Shown here: piece after piece, positions 31,781-42,419 of the stretch
Position numbering within the stretch: the stretch's first letter is position 1
How the letters are laid out: the number at the start of each line of letters is the position of its first letter
Source of the DNA: Panulirus ornatus
Lineage: Eukaryota; Arthropoda; Malacostraca; Decapoda; Palinuridae
DNA: 64,000 bases
Reading direction: 5' to 3'
Assembly (NCBI RefSeq): GCF_036320965.1
Contig: NC_092234.1
Location: 34,190,203-34,254,202 of the forward strand
Notes under the pieces: model-generated
The model's input: the letters and a program-made list of their open reading frames with translations, nothing else
Told to the model about the DNA's origin: nothing
Databases searched by the model: none
Translations under genes and position numbers: made by a program

Positions 31781-33249
31781 ATAATAATATATCTAAGCAG
31801 CAAGTTGGAAAAATCAGCTATTAAGATTGAGTCATAGAAGTTTTAAAGCTGTAGCTGTAAGTATGCCAGTTATAATTGAAATTGATATTGTGTTAAGCAG
31901 ACCATTTAAGACTGAAGGAAGAATTTGATGTGATAGCAAAATTAGAGGAATAACGCTAATACACTGATACACTAATACACTAATACACTCAGGATACTTT
32001 AGTGGTTTTCAAGGTCCACTCCTCTGACCCAATTAGCTGTCTTTTCTTTCTGCCCTTTTAATGTGTGGACTACTGGCATTCTGTCTACAAACATACAATC
32101 TCTCCTTGTCATATGTAACATTTGACAACACTCAACTCACATAGCTCATTCTTCATAACTCTAGATTTTCCTGCAGTGAGCACTATGAGTTAGCCCTACC
32201 TTTTGGCAAAATGATAGGAGCAGTAGATAGAAATAGTAGGTAGGGACATCTAGGCAGGAGCATTAGGTAGAAACATTAAGTACAAGTAGTAGGTAGGAGC
32301 AATAGATAGAAGTCGTTACTAGGAACATTAATTAGGAGCCCCTGCAAACACTGCACTAGAGTTGCCCACTGCCAGTGGTCTGTTATGGGTGAGGCACTAA
32401 AGGCTAAGGAGCAGCACTGAAGTTTTTTAGTTATGGAGACTGTTGCCATGGCCACCTCTTTAAGGAAGTTCCTCTTGGAACAGGTGTCAGATAATTAGCT
32501 GTTGCCATGGCCACCTCTTTAAGGAAGTTCCTCTTGGAACAGGTGTCAGATAATTAGGTGCTTTTCTGGAAAATGGAGCACTCAGCAAAACAGTTCAGTT
32601 CTCTATGAAGTCATTTGCCATTGGCTGTGTTGAGGTGTTCCTGATGATGATTTTTTTTATGTAAGAGATGTATATAATGTTGTATTTGAAAGTTACAGGT
32701 ATTGATAAACATTGTTACATTAACATATCTTCATTAATTAATGAATAACAGTTAAACATTGTATATTACATCATGAATGACAGTCATGTGATGGATGATG
32801 ATGATTATAGGAGAATGAGTGATACAGACTGCATGTTCGTAAGATACAATGGCTGGGAAGGAAGTGGCAGTAGAAATCATATGGTTCTGCTCTGGCTAAA
32901 GCTCAGCCATTTCTGTGTAACCATATTTATGATTTATGTGGCGATAATTGAGTTAATGGTGATGATGGGGTTGGTGATGAAAGAGATGGTGGTCAGGGGG
33001 ATTATGGTAAAAGGTGGTGAGGTGATGTGTCATTCGTTTTCTTTAATAACGCTGGCTGCGGCACCTGTCAGACACTATTAAACAGCTTGTCTTCCACAAA
33101 ATTAGGTGCAAGTATAAATGAGCAGTAATATATCCCTTTAACATTCTGCCACATAACTTTAAAATAAGGAGTGAGAAAGCAGAAAGGTGGTGGTGATTAA
33201 GATTATGGAAGGGTGTAGTAACATGCATCATGGATGTTGCCAAGTACTT
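31781..33249. other. Unassigned sequence with small local repeats
   Basis: No gene recognised. An 'AATACACT' run lies near 31963-31990, a loose repeat of TAGGTAGGAGCA-like units at 32215-32340, and a 59-base tandem duplication at 32440-32557. An open stretch of 102 codons at 32773-33081 has no recognisable domain. Confidence 0.45.
32440..32557. repeat. Perfect 59-bp tandem duplication
   Basis: Two adjacent identical units (32440-32498 and 32499-32557) beginning CTGTTGCCATGGCCACC and ending GATAATTAG. I see no difference between the units, so it is recent or an assembly artefact. Confidence 0.95.
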
Positions 33250-33500
33250 TTGACTTAGCCAAGCTTTGCTTAGCCTATCCTCTATTCTTTCAAACAAACT
33301 GCTCCTTGAACGAGTCACTTTCATTGCTGTTAAGTTTATGTTCATCATGGCAGAAGTTTTTATGTTGTCTGTAATCTTAATAATGGTTCTAACTGTCAAT
33401 GTAGCATATTTGAAAGCATCACCAACATTGATATAATGCTCACCAGCTTCCAACTGCCTCAACACATGTAATTTTTCATTCAAGGGGAGGCTTTTCCTTG
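33250..33500 (-). pseudogene. Tigger/pogo-like transposase remnant (CENP-B-type N-terminal domain)
   Basis: Minus-strand reading gives RKSLPLNEKLHVLRQLEAG, then a VRTIIKITDNIKTSA-like helix and a KVTRSRSSLFERIEDRLSKAW-like segment. This is the layout of the N-terminal DNA-binding region of Tigger-type (pogo superfamily) transposases: basic start, L-x-EK-x-VLR helix, 'STVRTI' helix, and the TRSRS...E..L linker before the second helix-turn-helix. The sequence after it does not continue in frame into the DDE catalytic domain, so this is only the decayed N-terminal piece. Terminal inverted repeats were not found. Confidence 0.68.
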
Positions 33501-33594
33501 GCACTGTAAGATGCACTATCAGAACTAGGCCATCTTCTGGATGTGGTGAGTGAAAAATAGTCACATTAATGTTGAAAAATCGGCAGGTCAGCAA

Positions 33595-34329
33595 GAATGT
33601 GTGCCCAGTGTAAGTGTGGTGAAAATTTTACTGAACTAACAGAGGAGATGGCTTGGCACTCTGATTGGCCAAGTGAGTATAGACAAAAAGAGCTGCTGTC
33701 AGCATGTTGTGGATGTTCGGACTCATGACTGTTGACTTCTTTTATGAATTTTCATAGATTTATTCTAGCAAAATGCAAGCAGGACCACTATAATGAAACA
33801 GTGCTCTCAGTGATGGCACCACCCTGGGTATTAGAGTGCTGGGAAGTATAAACAAACTTGAACTGACAATCATTTGGTTAGGTGACTTTGGCTTTAAGTT
33901 CATTGAAAAGGGAAATAAGGAATAGATGTATGAAAGTTTAGATCTAAAGCAGTAAATAATATATTAGCAGATAAAAGGGAGCAGTTCAAGAAGATAACAG
34001 ATATGTGCAAAACATTCAGTCTAATTTAGATCATCTGCAGACCAAAAAGAAGTGATAGTACAGTCAATCTTCTTTACAAAAATGATGTCACACTCATTGC
34101 AAACTTTGAAGTTAACAAAACTTGCATCTCATATCACATCTTACAAGTTGTTACACATTATAGAGTAGTAATGATGAAAGGAAACAAAACACTGTAGCAT
34201 AGGAAACAAACGAAATGTGCTGTTTTGATTTTTATTCTGAAAAAAATTGAGTGGTGAGATTGATAACATAATGTCAGTTGCCAAGTCGTAAGAGGTCTTT
34301 GACAGTAGTAGTGTAAAAACTAACACAAA
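33595..34329. other. Unassigned sequence
   Basis: AT-rich, no gene or element recognised. It may include the 5' part of the Tigger-like remnant. Confidence 0.4.
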
Positions 34330-34870
34330 ACTGTTTTACAGGAAAATAGAACGAAAGATTGTTGGACAAATACCTTGCAAAAAGAATTACAAAAATTACA
34401 AAAACCAACAGATATCAAGAGATGGAAAACACTGGACAAATGGAAGAGGATGAAAGAAAAAGAAAAGATTTGCAATAAGCAGAAATTAAGTGGAGAAGCT
34501 GAATGAAAAAAGTAAGAAAAGACAAGAAAATTAAGGGCTCACACACCGGAGAATAGAGAGTAATACAAACCAGGGAATGGAATCCAAAATCTCCATTTGC
34601 GTACATGAATGCATAAATCAGAGAGCAAAACAGCAGAGATTAGGCTTTCAGAATAGGAGATTAATAGGAAAGTGACCCTAAGAAACTGTGCCTAATACTA
34701 ATAAGCCAATATAAGTTGGTGTTCAGCATAAAAATGAATTTGAAATGAGAGATGATGAAATGTTTAATCTGTATAATTAGCATACCTTCACAAATATAGA
34801 TTTAATAGAAAGGGACATAATTGAGGCAAGAGACAACTCAACACCAGGAACTGTTGGGATCCCAGTAATA
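34330..34870 (+). pseudogene. Probable LINE fragment upstream of RT domain (third LINE type)
   Basis: A plus-strand reading near 34740-34870 gives FTNIDLIERDIIEARDNSTP then GTVGIPVI. This resembles the segment that precedes and includes the GPDGIP motif of CR1/L2-like LINE RTs (an 'I..A...L....A.G.DGIP' pattern). Upstream, a basic stretch with VHECINQRAK could be the linker. Heavily decayed; the assignment rests on the pattern only. Confidence 0.35.
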
Positions 34871-34919
34871 TAATTTTATTTTGAATTTGATTATAATGAT
34901 TGAATGATTAAGATATGAT

Positions 34920-35897
34920 TTTGAGAAAGACAAGGATTTTATGAAGCATTTATAGAACTTGAGAAAGAGCAGGTTGAGGTAGAGAGAGATTCCCTTTTGG
35001 AAAGTGTTACAAATATATGGTGTAAGAAGGAAAGTAGGAGACTTGTTTAGTTTTTACTAGAAGAGTAAGCTGTGTGGAAGTAGAAAGGGAGGTTAAGTGG
35101 TTCCAAGTGAAAGTGGGTCTGTGTCAAGGGTATGTGATGTTACCATGGCTGTATATTTACTTATGAATGGAATGTTATGGTAGGTAAATGGGAGGGTCTT
35201 GGATGTAGGGGTGGGTTCATAGTATAATGGAGATGAGGAGGCTTGGGAACTGAGCCAATTGGTGTTTGTAGATGACTTGGCTTTGATGGCTGACTCAAAT
35301 GAGAAACTGCTGAAGCTAGTATGTGAGATTGGGATTGTGTGTGAAAGGAGAAAGAAGAAAGTGACTGTAAACAAAAGTAAAGTTAAGCGATTTAACAGGA
35401 TTTTGAGACATGTTGGTTTTAGTGTGTTTGAATGGAAAGAACCTGGAGGAAGTTGAGTGTTTTAGATAACTAGGAGTAGACATGGCAGTGGATGGAACTA
35501 AGGGGGCTGAAGTAAGCCACAGGGTAGATAAGGTGGCCAAGATCCTGGGCGCATTGAGGAATGTGTAAAGAGGTCTTTGTCTGTGAGGGAAAAGATGAAT
35601 GTACTTAAAAGTATGGTATTCCCAACAGTGCCGTATGGGTACTAGCCATGGGCCTTAAATGAAGAAGAACAGAAGAGGGTAGATGTGCTGGAAGTTAAAT
35701 GGTTGAGGACAGTATATGGTATGAGGAGGGTTAATAGGGTAAAAACTGACAGTGTTAGAGAGAGGGTAGTAGTGCACAGATTATGACTTGAGGGAGCTGA
35801 ACAGGGTATACTGAAATGGTTAGAATGCATAGAAATGATGGGTTAAGAGATACTGATAAAGAGGATGTATGTGTCAGAAGTTGAAAGAGCAAAGGGG
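34920..35897 (+). mobile_element. Decayed RTE-type LINE, RT to C-terminal region
   Basis: Landmarks: 'FMKHL*NLRKSR' as a degraded form of the AFMDLEKAYDR block, LCQGYVMLPWLY-like segment near 35120, VFVDDLALMADSNEKLLKLV at 35262-35320 (catalytic motif FVDD), a YLGVD-like block near 35465, and 'KRMYVSEVE' near 35860. Truncated before the RGRPNW block. Highly diverged. Confidence 0.78.
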
Positions 35898-35929
35898 TGA
35901 CTTACCTTCAAGTACAAGATTGTACCAAA

Positions 35930-36235
35930 ATGACAGCTCGTGTGTGTTGCTCACTGCATGTCTTGTTTGATGAATGAAGCCATTCCTCTCTTCTGCAACC
36001 TACTGCACATACTTATTTACTCTGGGTTCATCTGGGATTGATTTCAGCTGCATGTCAAGTTTTCTTTTAATTGTTTCTGTCATTGTTCCATGCACATTTC
36101 CCATTTCTTATCGCAGTATTTTGAATAATCCCTCTGGCTTCCTGGCTGGGCTTTCATTTATTTTTTTCTGATGTCTCTTCAGTGTAGTACATGACATTTT
36201 TGCAAGTATGATGATTTTGCATCTTTCTTTTTTTT
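35930..36235 (-). pseudogene. C-terminal remnant of an old CR1/L2-like LINE
   Basis: Minus-strand reading includes KRKLDMQLKSIPDEPRVNKY near 36050-36110, followed by a segment like VAEERNGFIHQ. This is the pattern seen at the very end of one group of arthropod LINE proteins ('FKRxLDxFLxxVPDEP'). It lies in the right order and strand with the pieces at 38335-38645 and 41560-41940, so I infer one old element split by later insertions. Confidence 0.45.
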
Positions 36236-36289
36236 TTGAGTGAGAGGCTGTCAGGTTCAGAATTTTTTGTTGCCATGAATAGATTATTT

Positions 36290-38312
36290 ATTTTATATTT
36301 ATTTTGCTTTGTCGCTGTTTCCCGCGTTTGCTAGGTAGCACAAGGAAACAGATGAAAGAAATGGCCCAACCCACTACCATACACATGTATATACATACAC
36401 GTCCCCACACGCAAATATACATACCCCTACATCTCAATGTACACATATATATATATACACACACAGACATATACATATATACACATGCACACAGTTCACA
36501 CTGTCTGCCTTCATTCATTCCATCGCCACCTCGCCACACGTGGAATAACATCCCCTTCCCCCTCATGTGTGCGAGGTAGCGCTAGGAAAAGACAACAAAG
36601 GCCCCATTCATTCACACTCAGTCTCTAGCTGTCATGTAATAATGCCCGAAACCACAGCTCCCTTTCCACATCCAGGCCCCACAGAACTTTCCATGGTTTA
36701 CCCCAGATGCTTCACATGCCCTGATTCAATCCATTGACAGCACATCAACCCCAGTATACCACATCAATCCAATTCACTCTATTCCTTGCCCGCCTTTCAC
36801 CCTCCTGCATGATCAGGCCCCGATCACTCAAAATCTTTTTCACTCCATCTTTCCACCTCCAATTTGGTCTCCCACTTCTCCTCGTTCCCTCCACCTCTGA
36901 CACATATATCCTCTTGGTCAATCTTTCCTCACTCATTCTCTCCATGTGCCCAAACCATTTCAAAACACCCTCTTCTGCTCTCTCAACCACGCTCTTCTTA
37001 TTTCCACACATCTCTCTAACCCTTACATTACTTACTCGATCAAACCACCTCACACCACATGTTGTCCTCAAACATCTCATTTCCAGCACATCCACCCTCC
37101 TGCGCACAACTCTATCCATAGCCCACGCCTCACAACCATACAACATTGTTGGAACCACTATTCCTTCAAACATACCCATTTTTGCTTTCCGAGATAATGT
37201 TCTCGACTTCCACACATTCTTCAAGGCTCCCAGGATTTTCGCCCCCTCCCCCACCCTATGATTCACTTCCGCTTCCATGTTTCCATCCGCTGCCAGATCC
37301 ACTCCCAGATATCTAAAACACTTTACTTCCTCCAGTTTTTCTCCATTCTAACTTACCTCCCAATTGACTTGACCCTCAACCCTACTGTACCTAATAACCT
37401 TGCTCTTATTCACATTTACTCTTAAATTTCTTCTTTCACACACTTTACCAAACTCAGTCAACAGCTTCTGCAGTTTCTCACATGAATCAGCCACCAGCGC
37501 TGTATCATCAGCAAACAACAGCTGACTCACTTCCCAAGCTCTCTCATCCACAACAGACTTCATACTTGCCCCTCTTTCCAAAACTCTTGCATTCACCTCC
37601 CTAACAACCCCATCCATAAACAAACAACCATGGGGACATCACACACCCCTGCCGCAAACCTACATTCACTGAGAACCAATCACTTTCTTCTCTTCCTACA
37701 CGTACACATGCCTTACATCCTCGATAAATACTTTTCACTGCTTCTAACAACTTGCCTCCCACACCATATATTCTTAGTACCTTCCACAGAGCATCTCTAT
37801 CAACTCTATCATATGCATTCTCCAGATCCATAAATGCTACATACAAATCCATTTGCTTTTCTAAGTATTTCTCACATACATTCTTCAAAGCAAACACCTG
37901 ATCCACACATCCTCTACCACTTCTAAAACCACACTGCTCTTCCCCAATCTGATGCTCTGTACATGCCTTCACCCTCTCACTCAATACCCTCCCATATAAT
38001 TTCCCAGGAATACTCAACAAACTTATACCTCTGTAATTTGAGCACTCACTCTTATCCCCTTTGGGTTTATACAATGGCACTCTGCACGCATTCCGCCAAT
38101 CCTCAGGCACCTCACCATGAATCATACATACATTAAATAACCTTACCAACCTGTCAACAATACAGTCACCTCCTTTTTTAGTAAATTCCACTGCAATACC
38201 ATCCAAACCTGCTGCCTTGCTGGCTTTCATCTTCCTCAAAGCTTTTACTACTTCTTCTCTGTTTACCAAATCATTTTCCCTAACCCTCTCACTTTGCACA
38301 CCACCTCGACCA
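36290..38312 (-). mobile_element. Young defective RTE copy, long 3' UTR
   Basis: Tail from about 36290, long 3' UTR to 36740, then coding to the GRGGVQSE segment at 38312. Coding is split into 36745-37302, 37348-37623 and 37601-38299. The first break is a TTG to TAG nonsense in the EVSLNGE segment (37350), shared with the copy at 61570-63512. The second is a small deletion in the MSPWLFNLFMDG segment near 37624. FADD is intact. The copy sits inside the old LINE whose parts flank it. Confidence 0.92.
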
Positions 38313-38334
38313 AAATTATATCTCTCTTTTTCTT

Positions 38335-38645
38335 TGTAAGTAATGTAGTTCCAGTTCTTTTAGCCTTTCATGGTAGTTTTTATTTTCATCCCTTGGTTTT
38401 GCCTGTGAAGTAATTCTGGATTCTCTCAAATTTATTTATTTCTGTTTCTGTCATTGATGACCATACAACACAACAGTTTTTAGTTTTACTTCTTTTTTTC
38501 ATGAATTGCAAATTTTGGCAACAGTTTTCTGTCTCATGTATTTAAAGTTCTCAGAATCATACCACTCATTATTTGGCTTGATAAAGCTACCTTCTCTGTG
38601 TTCTCTGAATTCTAGTTTCTCATTTATGGTGACACCCAAATCTTT
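38335..38645 (-). pseudogene. Middle piece of the old CR1/L2-like LINE
   Basis: Minus-strand reading gives KDLGVTINEKLEFREH near 38600-38640, the classic block after the RT palm in this LINE group, then a decayed thumb and a segment like SSMTETEINKFERIQNYFT near 38420-38460 (the 'INKLERVQ' block). Stops are frequent. Confidence 0.62.
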
Positions 38646-38837
38646 TACATTTGTTTAATTTCCTATCATTTTTTTATGTTTGGCCTTTACATGGTGTCGC
38701 CATTATACAGTACAGCGTTTCCTTACAGAGCAACAGGGTCATAGTCCTGGTGATGTGTTGTTCTACTGGTATGTCGTATGAGTAATTGAAATCCATATTG
38801 TAAGGGGGATTACGTTATAGTTATAGGTTATAGTTAT

Positions 38838-39765
38838 TATGAGAGACGAGAAGGTAGAAAGTTCCAAAGCTTCGAGGTGTAGGGAAAGAATCAATTATCA
38901 GTGTCCCACTCTTGAGTTGCCAACGGCCACACTGTAATCATGTGATGCTGCATTTATTGAGTATCACGTGGTCTAGCTAGTGGTGAGGGCACATGAGCAG
39001 CCACCTCTCAAGAAAAAGAAAGCAAAATGATACCAATAGAAGGGGAGAAATTGAACCAACATTGCAGCATAGAGCAAGCAGGTCAGGTTTATGAGTCGAA
39101 CTGCTTTCGACTCATCTCTGTCAAGTAAGGATGCAGAGCTAGAATCACCCCAGATGTGAGAGCATTACTTAATACAAGGGTGAATCAATCCTTTGTATAA
39201 ATGGAGCATCTGTTCAGAAGAAAAGAAATTTTTGACATCTAAACAGGACTTCCAGTTTCTTAGAGGCAGACTTAATTATTTCTGTAATGTGTGGGCTTCC
39301 TAGAAAGAGCAGATGTTAGACTATTACCAAATGGTATGATCAGCAAATCAAGATATAGAATTACAGAACCTTCAAAGGAGAAATGAGAGCTGTAAGGAGT
39401 TTTTGATTGAGAGATGGGTAAAAACTGTGTCCTGAGGGCATTGAACCTAACTTTATTACATCTACCCTACTGAAATATCCTGTCCAAGACTGAGTTTATT
39501 GAGAAAGTTGTGTCATGATGAGGTACAGATCAAGTGAGAGAAGGAGCAGAACTGAAGGATGTGGATGAATGCAGTTTTGAGTTGTCAGAGTATGAATGCA
39601 GTTTTGAGTTGTCAGAGTATGAATGCTCTTGGTTAATTGTGGAAGAGAGGAAATCATTGATGAAAAGGAGAACAAGTGTAAGGGGGAGAACAGAACCCTG
39701 AGTGATGCTGCTGTCTATGGAGAAAGGGGGAAGGCTGATCCATCAACAACTGCATAGGTCATTAT
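38838..39765 (-). mobile_element. Jockey-like LINE fragment
   Basis: Reverse-complement alignment by eye to the plus-strand jockey-like copy at 43700-44600 is continuous: VVDGSASP, the QGSVL block, the YADD-equivalent region (39566-39630), the WDRxNLKF region, 'LLHLYKGLIHPC.EYCSHIW' and the end 'SRVGHFDS.FFPYTSKLWN'. The 3' end lies near 38838 and the 5' end is truncated near 39765, just before the RTE insertion at 39799. Numerous stops; not coding. Confidence 0.8.
39566..39619. repeat. 27-bp tandem duplication over the RT catalytic motif
   Basis: Two identical 27-base units (39566-39592 and 39593-39619). On the coding (minus) strand each unit encodes YSDNSKLHS, so the element's YxDD-position motif is present twice in frame. 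Confidence 0.93.
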
Positions 39766-39768
39766 CTG

Positions 39769-41052
39769 ATGTTTATAGATTTGGCCTTTATATCGCCTGG
39801 GAGGGTATTGATTGAGAGGATGAAGGCATGTACAGAGCATCAGATTGGGGAAGAGCAGTGTGGTTTCAGAAGTGGTAGAGGATGTGTGGATCAGGTGTTT
39901 GCTTTGAAGAATGTATGTGAGAAATACTTAGAAAAGCAAATGGATTTGTATGTAGCATTTATGGATCTGGAGAAGGCATATGATAGAGTTGATAGAGATG
40001 CTCTGTGGAAGGTATTAAGAATATATGGTGTGGGAGGCAAGTTGTTAGAAGCAGTGAAAAGTTTTTATCGAGGATGTAAGGCATGTGTACGTGTAGGAAG
40101 AGAGGAAAGTGATTGGTTCTCAGTGAATGTAGGTTTGCGGCAGGGGTGTGTGATGTCTCCATGGTTGTTTAATTTGTTTATGGATGGGGTTGTTAGGGAG
40201 GTGAATGCAAGAGTTTTGGAAAGAGTGGCAAGTATGAAGTCTGTTGGGGATGAGAGAGCTTGGGAAGTGAGTCAGTTGTTGTTCACTGATGATACAGCGC
40301 TGGTGGCTGATTCATGTGAGAAACTGCAGAAGCTGGTGACTGAGTTTGGTAAAGTGTGTGAAAGAAGAAAGTTAAGAGTAAATGTGAATAAGAGCAAGGT
40401 TATTAGATACAGTAGGGTTGAGGGTCAAGTCAATTGGGAGGTGAGTTTGAATGGAGAAAAACTGGAGAAAGTAAAGTGTTTTAGATATCTGGGAGTGGAT
40501 CTGGCAGCGGATGGAACCATGGAAGCGGAAGTGGATCATAGGATGGGGGAGGGGGCGAAAATTCTGGGAGCCTTGAAGAATGTGTGGAAGTCGAGAACAT
40601 TATCTTGGAAAGCAAAAATGGGTATGTTTGAAGGAATAGTGGTTCCAACAATGTTGTATGGTTGCGAGGCGTGGGCTATGGATAGAGTTGTGCGCAGGAG
40701 GATGGATGTGCTGGAAATGAGATGTTTGAGGACAATGTGTGGTGTGAGGTGGTTTGATCGAGTAAGTAACGTAAGGGTAAGAGAGATGTGTGGAAATAAA
40801 AAGAGCGTGGTTGAGAGAGCAGAAGAGGGTGTTTTGAAATGGTTTGGGCACATGGAGAGAATGAGTGAGGAAAGATTGACCAAGAGGATATATGTGTCGG
40901 AGGTGGAGGGAATGAGGAGAAGAGGGAGACCAAATTGGAGGTGGAAAGATGGAGTGAAAAAGATTTTGTGTGATCGGGGCCTGAACATGCAGGAGGGTGA
41001 AAGGAGGGCAAGGAATAGAGTGAATTGGAGCGATGTGGTATACCGGGGTTGA
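39769..41052 (+). CDS. RTE reverse transcriptase, N-terminally truncated (427 aa)
   Basis: The first 10 residues (MFIDLAFISP) are flanking sequence; the element begins at GRVLIERMKACTEHQIG. The RT palm is present with LRQGCVMSPWLF; the catalytic motif reads FTDD where most young copies have FADD, through a G to A change in a CpG. The C-terminal region is complete (GVRWFDRVSN, EGMRRRGRPNWRWKDG). The RT fingers (GKAAGLDGI, PEDWRNACIVPLYKGKGD) are absent by truncation, so the protein would not be a working RT although the frame is open. Confidence 0.86.
   Translation: MFIDLAFISPGRVLIERMKACTEHQIGEEQCGFRSGRGCVDQVFALKNVCEKYLEKQMDLYVAFMDLEKAYDRVDRDALWKVLRIYGVGGKLLEAVKSFYRGCKACVRVGREESDWFSVNVGLRQGCVMSPWLFNLFMDGVVREVNARVLERVASMKSVGDERAWEVSQLLFTDDTALVADSCEKLQKLVTEFGKVCERRKLRVNVNKSKVIRYSRVEGQVNWEVSLNGEKLEKVKCFRYLGVDLAADGTMEAEVDHRMGEGAKILGALKNVWKSRTLSWKAKMGMFEGIVVPTMLYGCEAWAMDRVVRRRMDVLEMRCLRTMCGVRWFDRVSNVRVREMCGNKKSVVERAEEGVLKWFGHMERMSEERLTKRIYVSEVEGMRRRGRPNWRWKDGVKKILCDRGLNMQEGERRARNRVNWSDVVYRG
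39792..39798 (+). other. Left target-site duplication
   Basis: ATCGCCT directly precedes the RTE copy at 39799 and is repeated directly after its A-rich tail at 41247-41253. Confidence 0.85.
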
Positions 41053-41246
41053 CGTGCTGTCAGTGGATTGAATCAGGGCATGTGAAGCGTCTGGGGTAAA
41101 CCATGGAAAGCTGTGTAGGTATGTATATTTGCGTGTGTGGACGTATGTATATACATGTGTATGGGGGTGGGTTGGGCCATTTCTTTCGTCTGTTTCCTTG
41201 CGCTACCTCGCAAACGCGGGAGACATCGACAAAGAAAAAAAAAAAA
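39799..41246 (+). mobile_element. Young RTE copy with target-site duplication
   Basis: 5' truncated at the GRVLIERMKAC segment, intact to the short-form 3' UTR, tail hairpin and A-run (41234-41246). Flanked by a 7-base direct repeat, ATCGCCT. This is the best-defined single insertion in the window and fixes the true 3' end of the family: tail, a few bases, then A-run. Confidence 0.95.
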
Positions 41247-41253
41247 ATCGCCT
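41247..41253 (+). other. Right target-site duplication
   Basis: Second ATCGCCT, immediately after the A-run of the RTE copy. Confidence 0.85.
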
Positions 41254-41559
41254 GTTTTAATGTTTTCAAGTTTGATTGATCTCACTTAAAATATGACATA
41301 TTAAGAATTTGAAAACTTAGTTTTCCTTAAAAGGTGACCATGAGTGGCAGGAATGAAGTAGAAATCTAATATTATATTGCTTTCATATCATTTTAAAAGG
41401 CATTATAATAGAAAACCTCACAATAGATTTTAAATATTTCATTATCAGTTGTAAAAAGTATCTGAAAGAAATATGAATTTTCTTCAAATCTGTCACCATT
41501 ATGAAAACTTAGTTTAGATTTGTCGCTGTTATGAAAACTTAGTGTAGTCTCATAAATTT
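41254..41559. other. Unassigned sequence
   Basis: AT-rich. A short near-duplicate (ATGAAAACTTAGT with flanks) occurs at about 41500-41545. No gene or element recognised. Confidence 0.4.
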
Positions 41560-41940
41560 GTACCCTAATTTTTGGGGGATGTCGGTGTCATTAGATATTG
41601 CCCAGTGCATTGTTGTTCTGCAGGTGTTGCTTGTGTTTTTACTTTTCCATAACATATTTGCTCAAATTTCTATTCATTAAATTCCATCAGTTTCACTTCT
41701 GCCTATTTATATGTTTTTTCTGTCTTTTTTTGTATTTTCATTTGCTCAGCTTCTAATAGTCATTTTGCTTACCCTAGTATCATCAGCAGAGTTCCTCATT
41801 TCACTTTCTTCTATTTCTTTCAACGTCTGGTAGCATTATTGTAAAGAGGATTGAAGCTACCACTGTTCTGTGTGGTACACTGGGTAGGACATTTTCTTCA
41901 TGAGACATGGTTTCATTTGCTACTATTTAAACTTCTCAAC
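41560..41940 (-). pseudogene. RT-palm remnant of the old CR1/L2-like LINE
   Basis: Minus-strand reading: VPHRTVVASILFTIMLPDV (the VPQGTVLGPLLFLIM block) near 41820-41880, SADDTRVSKMT (catalytic motif) near 41755-41790, then LMEFNEx-KFEQICYGK near 41640-41690. These follow the order of this LINE group. Frameshifts separate the blocks. Together with 38335-38645 and 35930-36235 it gives a co-linear 5' to 3' series on the minus strand. Confidence 0.6.
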
Positions 41941-42017
41941 TTCTTGTAAGTTTAAAACTCTATGATCCATCTTTTTATCATACCTGTAACGTTTTGCACA
42001 ACTGCCTTCTCAAGTAA

Positions 42018-42325
42018 AATCCCAGGAAGGAAATGGATGGATGACGTGAAAATTTGGAGATATCTGAGCCTGAACATGCAGAGTGGTGAGACACATGGAA
42101 TTGTGATATTTGGAGTAATGTGGTATCCAAGGGGCAACATGCTGTCAATGAGTTGAACCAGAGTACATCATATGTTCAGGGGAATCCATGGAAAGGATTT
42201 GGAGCTTGGCTGTGGATATTGGGCTCTGGTTTCAGTGCATTGTACATGACAGTTAGAGAGTAGATGTGAATATGTAAGACCATCCTTTATATGTTCCTGG
42301 TGCTACCTCATTAATGCAGTGAACA
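42018..42325 (+). mobile_element. RTE 3'-end remnant
   Basis: From a degraded RKWMDDVKIWRYLSLNMQSGE segment (equivalent to WRWKDGVKKILxDRGLNMQEGE), through the CCATGGAAAG block, to a tail reduced to GGTGCTACCTCATTAATGC. Non-coding. Confidence 0.78.
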
Positions 42326-42369
42326 AGGATGAAGAAAATATTTATATTGAATGATTTTTTTTAACAAGC

Positions 42370-42415
42370 TTTACACATATTCCTGTTGGAAATTTACACA
42401 TATTCCTGTTGGAAA
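42370..42415. repeat. 23-bp tandem duplication
   Basis: TTTACACATATTCCTGTTGG plus AAA occurs twice in tandem (42370-42392 and 42393-42415), just upstream of the jockey-like sequence. Confidence 0.9.
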
Positions 42416-42419
42416 TCTA

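Noticed and set aside
32773..33081. 102-codon open frame starting MNDSHVMDDDD
   Set aside because: Low-complexity ATG/GTG-rich sequence, no splice or promoter context, no known motif.
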